Assembly (NCBI GenBank): GCA_021404565.1
Contig: JAAWWF010000017.1
Span: 55,758-119,757, forward strand
Reading direction: 5' to 3'
Origin: Roseivirga sp.
Lineage (GTDB): Bacteria > Bacteroidota > Bacteroidia > Cytophagales > Cyclobacteriaceae
DNA length: 64,000 nucleotides
In this document: positions 32,095-41,647 of the stretch, piece by piece
Position numbering within the stretch: position 1 is the stretch's first letter
Layout of the letters: each line of letters begins with the position of its first letter
Notes under the pieces: generated by a model
The model's input: the letters and a program-made list of their open reading frames with translations, nothing else
Told to the model about the DNA's origin: nothing
Databases searched by the model: none
Translations under genes and position numbers: made by a program

Positions 32095-35000
32095 ATGCAA
32101 CCGTCTCAATTTGGCCGCTATTTGTGCCTGCTCTTTATCCTGTTTTCTTTCGCCTGTTCTGATAATAAAAAACAACCTGCTGCCGAGCTCGACAGGCAGG
32201 CTGATCAGTCGTTTACCGAATATATTTCGGCTTATTCAAGTGGCAAGCTTCAAAGTCGCTCAGCCATTACTGTACAACTGGCTAAAGATGTAACAGAAGA
32301 TGTACGAAATATGGTCGATCCTACCGAGGTATTGAGCTTTAGCCCGGGTATCAGAGGTAATGGCCGCTGGATTACCAACAGGGTCATGGAGTTCGTACCC
32401 GACCAGCCCCTCAACTCAGGTACAACATACACTGGCGAATTAAAGCTGGACAGGCTGCTGCCAACGGATGAGGACCACAAAATCTTCTCCTTCGGCTTTC
32501 AGGTACTCAAACAAAACTATGATATCGAGATAAAAGGCCTGCTCAGTGACGAGACGGATGCAATGCGAAAGCAATTGATCCGAGGGGAATTTCATACTGC
32601 TGATTTTGCAGATAGTGCAGCAATCATCAAAGCTGTTGACTTCTCTCAGCTGGGCCGACAGCTTACGATCGCCTGGGAGTTCGACAAAGCCTCGGGTATG
32701 AACCACAGTTTCACTGTCTCTGGTGTGGAAAGAAGAGAAGACCTTTCTGAGGTTGACTATAAAGTAACGGGCAGAGCCATGGGAGTTTCACGAGACCAGC
32801 GGGGAGCAGTACAGGTGCCCGCCCTCAATGATTTTAAGGTGCTTGAAACCCGGGTGGTACGCGATGACAACCCTTATGTGCTGGTAAGTTTTTCTGATCC
32901 TCTTAAAGAAAATCAGGATTTGCAGGGTTTTGTCACCCTGGAGGGTGAGAGCAATCTCCGTTTTGAGGTAGAAGAAAATGAGGTTAAAGTATACTTGGGC
33001 AGGACCAACTATGGTAGCAAACGGCTCAATGTTTATCCCGGAATCAGGAATAAGCTCGATTTTCGCATGAAGAATGGCTTTGCCAAAAATGTGAGTTTTG
33101 CTCAGATCAAACCCGCGGTGAGGCTGGCCGGTAAGGGTACTATCCTTCCTGGAACCGATGGTTTGGTTTTTCCTTTTGAAGCGGTAAACCTGAATGCAGT
33201 AGATGTTACCGTGATCAAGATTTTTGAAGAGAACGTATTTCAATTTCTTCAGGTAAACAACCTTGGGGGAGATGATCAGCTCAGGAGGGTAGGAAGACCC
33301 ATCGTTAAAACCCGCGTGGCACTCGATGAGTCGGGACTGTTTGATTTAGGTCGCTGGAATCGCTTTTCCCTTGATCTTTCTGAGATTATGAAAACCGAGC
33401 CAGGGGCCATCTATCAGGTCAGACTACACTTTCGCAGGGCCTACTCCCTGTATGGTTGTGCTGATACCTCTGAGGAAGAGGTAAATCTTTCCGGTGAAAT
33501 AGATGAAGATGATTGGGCAAGCTATGATGGAAGTAACTATGGTGAGTACGATAGCTACTATGGAAGTTATTATCCCCGAAACTATCGCTACAGTGATAGA
33601 GAAAACCCCTGCACAGATTCCTATTATGTAAGAAACCGTAGCGTGAGCCGCAATGTCATTGCCTCTGACCTGGGGCTGATCTCAAAGATTGGTAACGACC
33701 GCAGAATGACGGCTTTTGTGACTGACCTGAGAACCGCAGAGCCACTTTCAGGGATCAATGTACAGGTATTCGATTATCAGCAGGATCTGCTGGAAACCAT
33801 GACTACCGATGGAGATGGCAAGATTGAAGTGGACCTGGTAAGAAAACCCTACCTCATGGTGGCCAATCGTGGGGCAGAATATGGCTACCTGAAGCTCGAT
33901 GATGGCTCATCTCTTTCCATGAGCAACTTCAACGTGGCCGGTGCCCGGGTGAAACGAGGTTTGAAAGGCTTCATCTACGGGGAAAGAGGGGTGTGGCGTC
34001 CTGGTGATGATATTCATCTCAACTTCATTTTAGAAGATAAAGACGGTAATCTGCCCGCCAATCACCCGGTGGTTTTTGAACTGATAGATCCCTCTGGAAC
34101 TGTAAAGAACCGTACTGTACGTACCAGTTCCACCGGAGATTTCTATAGTTTCCCAACCAGCACGAAAGAGGCTGACCCTACTGGCAATTGGCTGGCAAAG
34201 GTCACTGTGGGAGGAGCAGAGTTTACCAGGAGGGTTAAAATAGAAACCGTAAAGCCCAACCGCCTTAAGATCGATCTGGATTTTGGAAAAGAAAAAATTC
34301 TGGCAGGCACTTCCAGTATCAGCGGTGACCTCAATGTGCAGTGGCTTAGTGGAGTGCCGGCTCGGAGCCTTAAGGCAGAATTCGACCTGTACCTGACTCC
34401 AAGGCGCACCCGTTTTGAAGACTTTCCGAGCTATAGCTTTGATGATGGGGCTAAGAATTTCAGCAGCCAGACCACCCGGGTATTCTCCGGTAGTATCGAT
34501 GAGAATGGCTACGCCAAGGTGAATCTGGCCATCAACAAGCAAAGAAATGCTCCGGGAGCTCTTACGGCTACCTTCAGTGGTAAAGTATATGAGCCGGGGG
34601 GCGATTTCAGTATTGATCAATTCAGCATTCCATTTTATCCATATACCCATTATGTGGGTTTACGCAGGCCTGAGGGCGACCGCAGAGGACAGCTGTTGAC
34701 CGATAAAAACCATACCATCGAGATTGTATCAGTAGATTCAGAAGGAAAACCCGTTGACCGTGATGACCTGCAATTTGAAGTGTACAAGCTGGATTGGCGT
34801 TGGTGGTGGGATCGAAGCAATGATAACCTGGCCAACTATGTAGGCAGAAACTACAATCGCGCTTTCAATCGCCAGAAAGTCAAAACCGTGAATGGCAAAG
34901 CCAGTGTCAACGTGAGCATTCCCGATAACCGCTGGGGCCGCTACTATGTCAGGGTCATGGACCTTAGCTCAGGTCACTCATCAGGCTCCATTATCTATTT

Positions 35001-37653
35001 TGACTGGCCGGGCTGGGCTCAGGATGCCAATAGACCGGGAGGTGCCTCCTTACTGGCCTTTTCTGCTGACAAAGAAGATTATGAAATGGGTGAGAAAGTG
35101 AAGTTGCAAATTCCCGGCAGTGCCAGCGGCAGAGCCCTGGTGAGCATAGAGAATGGTAGTAAGGTAGTGGCTTCGTACTGGGTGGAAACCAAGGAAGGTC
35201 AGACAGATTTTGAGTTTGATGTGACCGAAGAAATGGTGCCCAATGCCTATGTCCATACGACCCTCCTTCAGCCACATGCCCAGACCAAAAATGACCTGCC
35301 CATTCGATTGTTTGGCGTGGTACCGATCAACGTGAGTGATCCGGCTACAAAGCTTTTGCCTGTTATCAGTACCGCAGAGGTTTTTGAACCTGAATCTAAG
35401 GTTTCAGTAAGCGTGAGCGAATCCGAGGGTAAAGCCATGACCTATACCGTGGCCGTGGTAGATGAAGGACTGCTCGATATTACACGTTTTCAAACCCCTA
35501 ACCCCTGGACTACCTTTTACGCACGGCAGGCACTTGGTGTAAAAACCTGGGACTTATATGATGATGTAAGCGGAGCACTGAACGGAGATTTGTCCAGATT
35601 GCTGGCTGTTGGGGGAGATGGTAGTGCTGCCAAGCCAGAAAAGGCCAAGGCCAACCGATTTAAACCGGTGGTGATGCACCTGGGGCCATTCAAGCTTGCC
35701 GCGGGAGAGACAGCCACGCACTCTTTTGATATGCCCAACTACGTGGGCTCTGTTCGCACCATGGTAGTAGCGGGAGAAGACGGTGCATATGGTCGTGCTG
35801 AGAAAGCGACTCCTGTCCGAAAACCTCTGATGGTGCTGGGTACCTTACCCAGGGTCATTGGCCCCGGTGAAAAAGTGAAATTACCCGTCAGTGTTTTTGT
35901 ACTTGATGATGATATCAAGGATGTGAAAGTGTCTGTAGAAGGCAATCGACTCCTGAAAAACAGCGGTACCAATACTTCCAACCTTCAATTTACCAGGCTG
36001 GGAGATCAGATTGTGGATTTTGAGTTTGAAGTAGCCGAAGAACTGGGCGTGGGTAAGGTGCAGATCATTGCCCAATCCGGTAACGAACGGGCCACTTACG
36101 AAGTAGAAATTCAGGTGAGAAACCCCAACCCACCTATGACCGATGTAATCGCCAGGGCATTGGAGCCGGGAGAATCCTGGCAGGAGACTTTCGATCAGGT
36201 GGGAATGGCCGGCACCAATCAGGTGCAACTGGAGCTATCGGTGATTCCTCCTATCAATTTGGGTAAGAGGCTGGACTATCTGATGCGCTATCCGCATGGT
36301 TGTATTGAGCAGACTACCTCTTCGGTTTTTCCTCAGCTCTTCCTGGCAGATATCATGGACCTGGATGAGGGGAGAAAGGAAGTTATAGAGAACAACATAA
36401 AAGCGGGTATTGACCGCATCAGTACATTTCAAACAGATGAGGGAGGCTTTTCTTATTGGCCCGGGCGAAGTAACGATAACGACTGGGGTACCAACTATGG
36501 CGGCCACTTTTTAATGGAGGCAAAAAACAAGGGCTACTCTATTCCTTCTACCTTATTCCGAAACTGGAAGTCATATCAGGCCAAAAGGGCACGTAAATGG
36601 AGCAGGGCAGATCGCTACAACGATGACATTGTTCAGGCTTACCGACTGTATACCCTGGCCCTGGCACAGAGTCCTGAACTGGGGGCTATGAACAGGCTGA
36701 GGGAAGATCAAAAACTATCTCTGGAGGCAAAATGGCGCCTGGCCGCAGCCTATGCAATTAGCGGGCGGATTAATGTGGCGAAGGAGTTGGTGTCCAGGGT
36801 GCCAACACAATCTCCACGCAGGTCTAACTATTACTATTACGGATCTCAAACCCGTGATAATGCAATGATCCTGGAAGCACTGGGCCTTATGAAAATGAGA
36901 AACGAAGGCCTTACACTACTGAGAGAGGTGTCTGATCAGCTGAGTGACAGCCGTTGGATGAGCACACAGACCACCGCCTATGCGCTATTGGGCGTGATCA
37001 AATTCTCAGGAGTAGGAGATCAGTCGAATGGCCTGCTTGCGAACTATGCCATCAATGATGGTGGTTCACAACAGGTGGAGACAGCCAAACCGGTCAAGGT
37101 CATTGAGGTACCAGTCAATGGTATTGAAGGAGGAGCTGTAGACCTGAAGAACACCGGTCAGGGCGTACTCTTTGCCAGGCTCATCAAGACCGGTCAACCC
37201 ATTGGAGGTAATGAGACTTCTTCGGCCAGTGGCATGAGGCTCGATGTGCTTTACACAGACAGGAGTGGTAACCCGATCGATCCTGCCACAATGAGCCAGG
37301 GAACAGACTTCTTTGCTGAGATCAGTATTTATAACATTGGTAGTAAAGGCGTATACAGAGATCTTGCCCTGAGCCAGATTTTCCCTTCTGGCTGGGAAAT
37401 TCTGAACGAAAGACTCAACGATATTCCCGGAGCGACCAATACGAGGAATTTCGATTATAAAGACATTCGTGACGATCGTGTCTATACCTACTTTGACCTG
37501 AAGGCCAATGAAAAGAAGATATTCAAGGTAGCCCTCAATGCCACTTACGCAGGCAGGTACTATCTGCCTGGTGTGAATGTGGAAGCCATGTATGATAATA
37601 CCGTCAATGCCAGGGTAGCTGGCAAATGGGTGGAGGTAAAAAGAGTAAACTAA
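32095..37653 (+). CDS. Bacterial alpha-2-macroglobulin, thioester-type lipoprotein
   Basis: This 1852-residue lipoprotein (lipobox LFSFAC, Cys 21) carries the macroglobulin domain series of bacterial A2M: an MG2-type domain with GVWRPGDDIHLNFIL (near 640), the bait/MG region, the A2M domain with YTVAVVDEGLLDITRFQTPNP, and a thioester domain with YPHGCIEQTTSSVFPQ. The thioester Cys is residue 1403 and Gln 1406 (CIEQ), so the covalent trap is preserved. The protein probably entraps attacking proteases in the periplasm, anchored at a membrane. It is followed by pbpC, the classical yfhM-pbpC type pairing thought to protect and repair the wall together. A Tyr/Ser/Asp-rich insert lies near residues 472-510. 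Promoter candidate at 32022. Confidence 0.95.
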   Translation: MQPSQFGRYLCLLFILFSFACSDNKKQPAAELDRQADQSFTEYISAYSSGKLQSRSAITVQLAKDVTEDVRNMVDPTEVLSFSPGIRGNGRWITNRVMEFVPDQPLNSGTTYTGELKLDRLLPTDEDHKIFSFGFQVLKQNYDIEIKGLLSDETDAMRKQLIRGEFHTADFADSAAIIKAVDFSQLGRQLTIAWEFDKASGMNHSFTVSGVERREDLSEVDYKVTGRAMGVSRDQRGAVQVPALNDFKVLETRVVRDDNPYVLVSFSDPLKENQDLQGFVTLEGESNLRFEVEENEVKVYLGRTNYGSKRLNVYPGIRNKLDFRMKNGFAKNVSFAQIKPAVRLAGKGTILPGTDGLVFPFEAVNLNAVDVTVIKIFEENVFQFLQVNNLGGDDQLRRVGRPIVKTRVALDESGLFDLGRWNRFSLDLSEIMKTEPGAIYQVRLHFRRAYSLYGCADTSEEEVNLSGEIDEDDWASYDGSNYGEYDSYYGSYYPRNYRYSDRENPCTDSYYVRNRSVSRNVIASDLGLISKIGNDRRMTAFVTDLRTAEPLSGINVQVFDYQQDLLETMTTDGDGKIEVDLVRKPYLMVANRGAEYGYLKLDDGSSLSMSNFNVAGARVKRGLKGFIYGERGVWRPGDDIHLNFILEDKDGNLPANHPVVFELIDPSGTVKNRTVRTSSTGDFYSFPTSTKEADPTGNWLAKVTVGGAEFTRRVKIETVKPNRLKIDLDFGKEKILAGTSSISGDLNVQWLSGVPARSLKAEFDLYLTPRRTRFEDFPSYSFDDGAKNFSSQTTRVFSGSIDENGYAKVNLAINKQRNAPGALTATFSGKVYEPGGDFSIDQFSIPFYPYTHYVGLRRPEGDRRGQLLTDKNHTIEIVSVDSEGKPVDRDDLQFEVYKLDWRWWWDRSNDNLANYVGRNYNRAFNRQKVKTVNGKASVNVSIPDNRWGRYYVRVMDLSSGHSSGSIIYFDWPGWAQDANRPGGASLLAFSADKEDYEMGEKVKLQIPGSASGRALVSIENGSKVVASYWVETKEGQTDFEFDVTEEMVPNAYVHTTLLQPHAQTKNDLPIRLFGVVPINVSDPATKLLPVISTAEVFEPESKVSVSVSESEGKAMTYTVAVVDEGLLDITRFQTPNPWTTFYARQALGVKTWDLYDDVSGALNGDLSRLLAVGGDGSAAKPEKAKANRFKPVVMHLGPFKLAAGETATHSFDMPNYVGSVRTMVVAGEDGAYGRAEKATPVRKPLMVLGTLPRVIGPGEKVKLPVSVFVLDDDIKDVKVSVEGNRLLKNSGTNTSNLQFTRLGDQIVDFEFEVAEELGVGKVQIIAQSGNERATYEVEIQVRNPNPPMTDVIARALEPGESWQETFDQVGMAGTNQVQLELSVIPPINLGKRLDYLMRYPHGCIEQTTSSVFPQLFLADIMDLDEGRKEVIENNIKAGIDRISTFQTDEGGFSYWPGRSNDNDWGTNYGGHFLMEAKNKGYSIPSTLFRNWKSYQAKRARKWSRADRYNDDIVQAYRLYTLALAQSPELGAMNRLREDQKLSLEAKWRLAAAYAISGRINVAKELVSRVPTQSPRRSNYYYYGSQTRDNAMILEALGLMKMRNEGLTLLREVSDQLSDSRWMSTQTTAYALLGVIKFSGVGDQSNGLLANYAINDGGSQQVETAKPVKVIEVPVNGIEGGAVDLKNTGQGVLFARLIKTGQPIGGNETSSASGMRLDVLYTDRSGNPIDPATMSQGTDFFAEISIYNIGSKGVYRDLALSQIFPSGWEILNERLNDIPGATNTRNFDYKDIRDDRVYTYFDLKANEKKIFKVALNATYAGRYYLPGVNVEAMYDNTVNARVAGKWVEVKRVN

Positions 37654-37672
37654 AACAAGCGCACAACCGCGT

Positions 37673-37701
37673 TCAGGGTCTCTGCTCTCGCAGGACCCTG
37701 A
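37673..37701 (+). other. Hairpin between the A2M gene and pbpC
   Basis: TCAGGGTC (37673-37680) and GACCCTGA (37694-37701) are perfect 8 bp arms around a 13 nt loop. The second arm ends at a possible ATG (37701), 33 bp before the chosen pbpC start. There is no T-run, so it may modulate translation or mRNA processing rather than end transcription. Confidence 0.5.
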
Positions 37702-37733
37702 TGCGGGAAAATAAGAGTACTCTGAGGCAAAGA

Positions 37734-40130
37734 ATGAAAAAGAGAATCATCAAATATCGGTATCACATGATAGTCCTGTTGGCAGGACTATCCATAGGAT
37801 ATTATTTCAGCCTGCCTGAGGTATTGTTTGATGACCCTTATGCGACTATTCTCAATGCCAGGAATGGGGAGTTGCTTTCTGCCCGTATTGCAAAAGACGG
37901 CCAATGGCGTTTTCCTTTATCCGTATCCATTCCGGAAAAGTATGAAAAGGCCCTGGTTGCTTTTGAAGACAAGAACTTTCGAACACACCCCGGAGTTGAT
38001 CCGCTGGCCCTGGGTAGAGCTACCAAACAAAACCTGGCCGCCCGCAGGATAGTCAGTGGTGGTAGTACCATCTCCATGCAGGTCATTCGCATGCATAGAA
38101 AAGGCCGGTCGAGGAGTATTTGGGAAAAACTAATTGAAATGACCCTGGCCACGCGACTGGAACTGCGCTATACCAAAGATGAGATTCTGAATTTTTATGC
38201 CTCTCATGCTCCTTTTGGTGGTAATACGGTTGGTCTGGAAGCCGCAGCATGGCGCTACTTCGGTCGCGATGCAAAGGAGCTTTCCTGGGCTGAGGCGGCA
38301 TTATTGGCAGTGTTGCCCAATCAGCCCAGCCTGCTCTTCCCGGGCAGAAACAACGCTCCCCTGAAGGCAAAAAGAGATCGGTTGCTTGACAGACTCCATG
38401 AGGAAGGAAACTTTGATGCTTATTCGCTGGAGCTGGCCAAAGCCGAGCCTATTCCTGACAGGCCTCAGGCGCTGCCCATGCGGGCCCGTCATTTGCTCGA
38501 TAGAGGCCTAGTTGATGGGTATGGTCAGCAGAAGCTGAATACTACGATTGATTATCATTTACAGTCAAGGGTAAACAGAATCGTCCGGTCTCATCATGAG
38601 CTGCTGAGAACCGATGAAATTCATAATGCCGCAGCACTGGTGATTGATGTAAGAAGAGGCGAAGTCATGGCATATACAGGTAATGCACCTGGTGCGGGAT
38701 ATGAGCATGGTCAGGATGTAGATATTGTGAGAGCACCCAGGAGTACAGGTAGCTTGCTTAAGCCCATGCTCTATGCTTCGGTGTTAGATGATGGCTTGAT
38801 TCTTCCAGGTTCCCTGGTGCCTGATGTGCCTGTTTTTTTCGGAGGCTTTGCTCCTAGAAACTTCTCCAGAACCTATGATGGAGCTGTACATGCCAATGTG
38901 GCCTTGTCAAGATCACTGAATATACCCGCTGTACATTTGCTGAAAGAGTATGGCTATAATCGTTTTCATCAGAAGCTGAAAGATGTCGGGCTAAGCACAC
39001 TCAACCAACCTGCAAGTCATTACGGCTTGAGTTTGATTCTGGGTGGTTCAGAAGGTACCCTTTGGGATATGGCCAATGTATATGCAGGAATGGCCAGAAC
39101 CCTTAATACCTTTGGCAGACGGCCCTCTCAAAATCGCTATGCGAGCACTCATTATCAGAAGGCAAAATATCGTTTTGCATTAAATAAGGAAGCTAAGGAA
39201 GCTAAGGAAGCTAGTCAAGGATCGATTGAGCCCGAAAAACACCTGAGTGCTTCTGCTATCTGGTTCACCTTTCAGGCCATGCTGGAGGTATACCGACCAG
39301 ATGAGGATGCCGCCTGGAAGCTGTATGGCAGCTCTCGTAAAATTGCCTGGAAAACGGGCACCAGTTTTGGCTTTCGTGATGGCTGGGCCATTGGTGTTAC
39401 GCCTGATCATGTAGTTGCCGTTTGGGTGGGCAATGCTGATGGAGAAGGCAGACCGGGTCTGACCGGGGTCAGAGCAGCCGCCCCGATCATGTTCGATATC
39501 TTCGATCTTCTACCGCAAAGCGATTGGTTTAATGAGCCCATGGATGAACTGACTTATGCTGCGGTTGATCGGGAGAGTGGTTACCTGGCTTCTCAATTCT
39601 CCAATCAGGTAGATACGCTGCTGGTGCCCAAAAGTGGGTTGCAGACCAGGGTAAGTCCCTTTCACCAACGAGTACATTTAGATAGAACAGAATCTTATAG
39701 GGTTACAGGAGCCTGCGAATCAGTAAACTCACTCGTTTCAAAAAACTGGTTCGTGCTCCCCCCGAAGCAAGCTTTCTACTATAAGCGCTTACACCCAACC
39801 TACCAGGAGTTGCCACCGATGAGAACCGATTGTTATAGCGAGACTGATAACCTGGTGGTGATGGATATGCTCTACCCTGAACCTAATGCTACTTTGTACA
39901 TACCCACCGAACTGAGTGGCCTTAAGGGAGAGGTCGTATTTGAAGTGGCTCACAGAGATTCGGAAAGCCAGCTTCACTGGCATTTAGACGATCATTATGT
40001 TGGTACCACCGTAGGAGATCATCAGCTGAATTTACAGCCTGTCAGTGGGGATCATATTCTTACCGTAACTGATAATGAAGGCAACAGCCTGAAAAGAAAC
40101 TTCAAAGTCCTGGAGAAGGAGGGGGATTAG
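37734..40130 (+). CDS. pbpC: Penicillin-binding protein 1C
   Basis: From the ATG at 37734 the protein has 798 residues: a membrane anchor (about 12-28), a glycosyltransferase 51 domain (FEDKNFRTHPGVDPLALGRA, GGSTISMQVIRM), a transpeptidase domain with SLLK (Ser 340), SLN (394) and KTG (540), and the C-terminal BiPBP_C domain (ALYIP-like, GEVVFEVAHRDSESQLHWHLD). It polymerises and cross-links peptidoglycan at the inner membrane. It directly follows the A2M gene and shares its transcript, probably as a repair partner. The start at 37734 is preferred over 37701 because the latter lies in a hairpin and adds only charged residues. A 9 bp triplicate (KEA three times) interrupts the transpeptidase domain. 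Confidence 0.93.
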   Translation: MKKRIIKYRYHMIVLLAGLSIGYYFSLPEVLFDDPYATILNARNGELLSARIAKDGQWRFPLSVSIPEKYEKALVAFEDKNFRTHPGVDPLALGRATKQNLAARRIVSGGSTISMQVIRMHRKGRSRSIWEKLIEMTLATRLELRYTKDEILNFYASHAPFGGNTVGLEAAAWRYFGRDAKELSWAEAALLAVLPNQPSLLFPGRNNAPLKAKRDRLLDRLHEEGNFDAYSLELAKAEPIPDRPQALPMRARHLLDRGLVDGYGQQKLNTTIDYHLQSRVNRIVRSHHELLRTDEIHNAAALVIDVRRGEVMAYTGNAPGAGYEHGQDVDIVRAPRSTGSLLKPMLYASVLDDGLILPGSLVPDVPVFFGGFAPRNFSRTYDGAVHANVALSRSLNIPAVHLLKEYGYNRFHQKLKDVGLSTLNQPASHYGLSLILGGSEGTLWDMANVYAGMARTLNTFGRRPSQNRYASTHYQKAKYRFALNKEAKEAKEASQGSIEPEKHLSASAIWFTFQAMLEVYRPDEDAAWKLYGSSRKIAWKTGTSFGFRDGWAIGVTPDHVVAVWVGNADGEGRPGLTGVRAAAPIMFDIFDLLPQSDWFNEPMDELTYAAVDRESGYLASQFSNQVDTLLVPKSGLQTRVSPFHQRVHLDRTESYRVTGACESVNSLVSKNWFVLPPKQAFYYKRLHPTYQELPPMRTDCYSETDNLVVMDMLYPEPNATLYIPTELSGLKGEVVFEVAHRDSESQLHWHLDDHYVGTTVGDHQLNLQPVSGDHILTVTDNEGNSLKRNFKVLEKEGD
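39186..39212 (+). repeat. Perfect 9 bp x 3 repeat in pbpC
   Basis: AAGGAAGCT occurs three times without interruption, encoding Lys-Glu-Ala three times in a loop of the transpeptidase domain. Loss or gain of units keeps the frame. Confidence 0.85.
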
Positions 40131-40149
40131 ATGGTAGGGAAGGGCCTCT

Positions 40150-40371
40150 TTACTTCCTGAGGTTCCTGATGCCATTTCTGAAGAGTACAAAAATCGCGAG
40201 AATCATCATGAGCATGCCGCCTATCAGTCCTATGAGATACACAACATTGAATTGAGTTCCACGATCTTCCACAGTAAACTCCGGAAGTCCTTTCATAAAG
40301 GCACCGATCATAACGGTAAAAAAGAGTAGCCCGAAGAAGAGCATCAGCACACCGAGAATTTTGTATTTCAT
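40150..40371 (-). CDS. Small two-helix membrane protein
   Basis: The 73-residue protein from the ATG at 40371 (MKYKILGVLMLFFGLLFFTV) has two membrane helices (about 4-22 and 38-62) separated by a short loop with FTVEDRGTQFN. No family is recognised. Its 3' end converges on pbpC with 19 bp between the stop codons. It may have its own promoter in the 111 bp upstream, where no gene is seen. Confidence 0.55.
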   Translation of the reverse strand: MKYKILGVLMLFFGLLFFTVMIGAFMKGLPEFTVEDRGTQFNVVYLIGLIGGMLMMILAIFVLFRNGIRNLRK

Positions 40372-40482
40372 GGCTTCCGTAGAATGGAAGCTCAAACTAG
40401 CAAAATTTGCAGGTCTTTCGAAATACTTCCAACCTATTGAAACCTGAAGGGGTCAGGTTAGAAGAAGACAAATGGCATTGCT

Positions 40483-40869
40483 ATGAAAAGGAGATATCAA
40501 CTATTGCTGGGAATTATGATTGCCGTTATTTTGATATTTACTTCTGCCTGTGAGGATGGCGCTCTCTCTCCCGGCTGCAACCTGAGTGGAAAAGTAGAGA
40601 AGACGGTAGACAAGGTTGAAGGTTTTATCTCAGTCAATGCCGATACTGGTGTAAAGACTATTTCATATCACGTACCCGGAACAATCGACTCCGTCTTGTC
40701 AGGAGTTGTTTGCAATGAACTCTTTCCTGATTTTAAAATAGAGCAGGGGACCCGAGTCAGGTTCTCAGGTGACTTCATTGACGATGGGGGAGTATTGGAT
40801 CCCCTGGTCATGATTGGCGGACAGCAGTTCTTTTATCTGGATGTGACCTTTGTGGAGGTTATTGAATAG
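40483..40869 (+). CDS. Small lipoprotein of unknown function
   Basis: The 128-residue protein has a signal peptide with the lipobox FTSAC and then a short beta-rich domain (residues about 25-128) containing two further cysteines (in SPGCNLSG and GVVCNELFPD), which may form a disulfide. The pattern VRFSGDFIDDGG and the final YLDVTFVEVIE resemble single-domain beta-sandwich lipoproteins. I do not recognise the family. The stop is 7 bp from the convergent membrane-protein gene. Confidence 0.65.
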   Translation: MKRRYQLLLGIMIAVILIFTSACEDGALSPGCNLSGKVEKTVDKVEGFISVNADTGVKTISYHVPGTIDSVLSGVVCNELFPDFKIEQGTRVRFSGDFIDDGGVLDPLVMIGGQQFFYLDVTFVEVIE

Positions 40870-40876
40870 TCTCTGG

Positions 40877-41593
40877 TTAAGGGTTCGGCTTGACCAATGC
40901 CTGCTTTAGCGAAAAGAAATGCATGCTATAGGCTATGGCAACCAGTATTCCGGGAAGCCAAACAAACGGAAATTCCGTGATGATGTAATTGGCAGGTTCA
41001 TTCATAAAGTACCGGAATTTGGTCGGGAAAGAGAGAATGGCAACAATCAGAATATTAAATAAAAGTGCCAGTCCAAAGAAGTTCCAGGCAATGACTAGCT
41101 TTCGCACACCGGTGCCCTTTTTTGCATATAGATAGCCCACAATAGGACCGGTAATACCTGCGATAATATCCAGATTTCTACCCTCAAAGGTCATCTGAAT
41201 GGGAGTCAAACCCAACTCGTACTGATACCAGAGCATCAGCTCAACTACTACTCTGAAAGATTGCAGGTATAGAATCCATTGAATGGGAATGGCCCTGAGC
41301 ACTGCTTTTAATGACTTAGACCTAATGGTGTAAACCAGCATGGCAATCATCGGAGGCATGAGTACCAGAGTGATTCTTGGTGGAAGGTTTTCAAAGCTGG
41401 ATAAAAAACCTGAGAGAGAAAGAACTGATATCAGGGCAATCCAGACGCCAACAATTATATAAAACCATTGACTATACGATTTCTTCTTTTCAGGCGAAAG
41501 ACTGCTCTTGTCGAGACCAAAGTGCAGGCCGCGAATGATAAGAAAGAGGCATACCGCGGTAAGAACAAAATAGGCAGCTTTGATAAGTGTCAT
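40877..41593 (-). CDS. Seven-helix membrane protein of unknown family
   Basis: The 238-residue protein contains about seven membrane helices spread over the whole length (near 4-20, 38-62, 73-90, 97-117, 139-160, 168-192, 205-230), with short polar loops (GLDKSSLSPEKKKSYSQW, YAKKGTGVRKL). It has no identifiable catalytic motif. It lies 54 bp downstream of an AraC-type regulator gene on the same strand, which may control it. Some AraC regulators of Bacteroidota neighbour such membrane proteins, but the link here is only positional. Confidence 0.6.
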   Translation of the reverse strand: MTLIKAAYFVLTAVCLFLIIRGLHFGLDKSSLSPEKKKSYSQWFYIIVGVWIALISVLSLSGFLSSFENLPPRITLVLMPPMIAMLVYTIRSKSLKAVLRAIPIQWILYLQSFRVVVELMLWYQYELGLTPIQMTFEGRNLDIIAGITGPIVGYLYAKKGTGVRKLVIAWNFFGLALLFNILIVAILSFPTKFRYFMNEPANYIITEFPFVWLPGILVAIAYSMHFFSLKQALVKPNP

Positions 41594-41647
41594 GTTTTTT
41601 GTTTCAAAGTAAATGACAGGAAGCTTCGGTATCCATAACCAAAATTG

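Noticed and set aside
34030..34650. 206-codon frame antisense to the A2M gene
   Set aside because: Shadow frame inside a clearly real gene, low-complexity composition.
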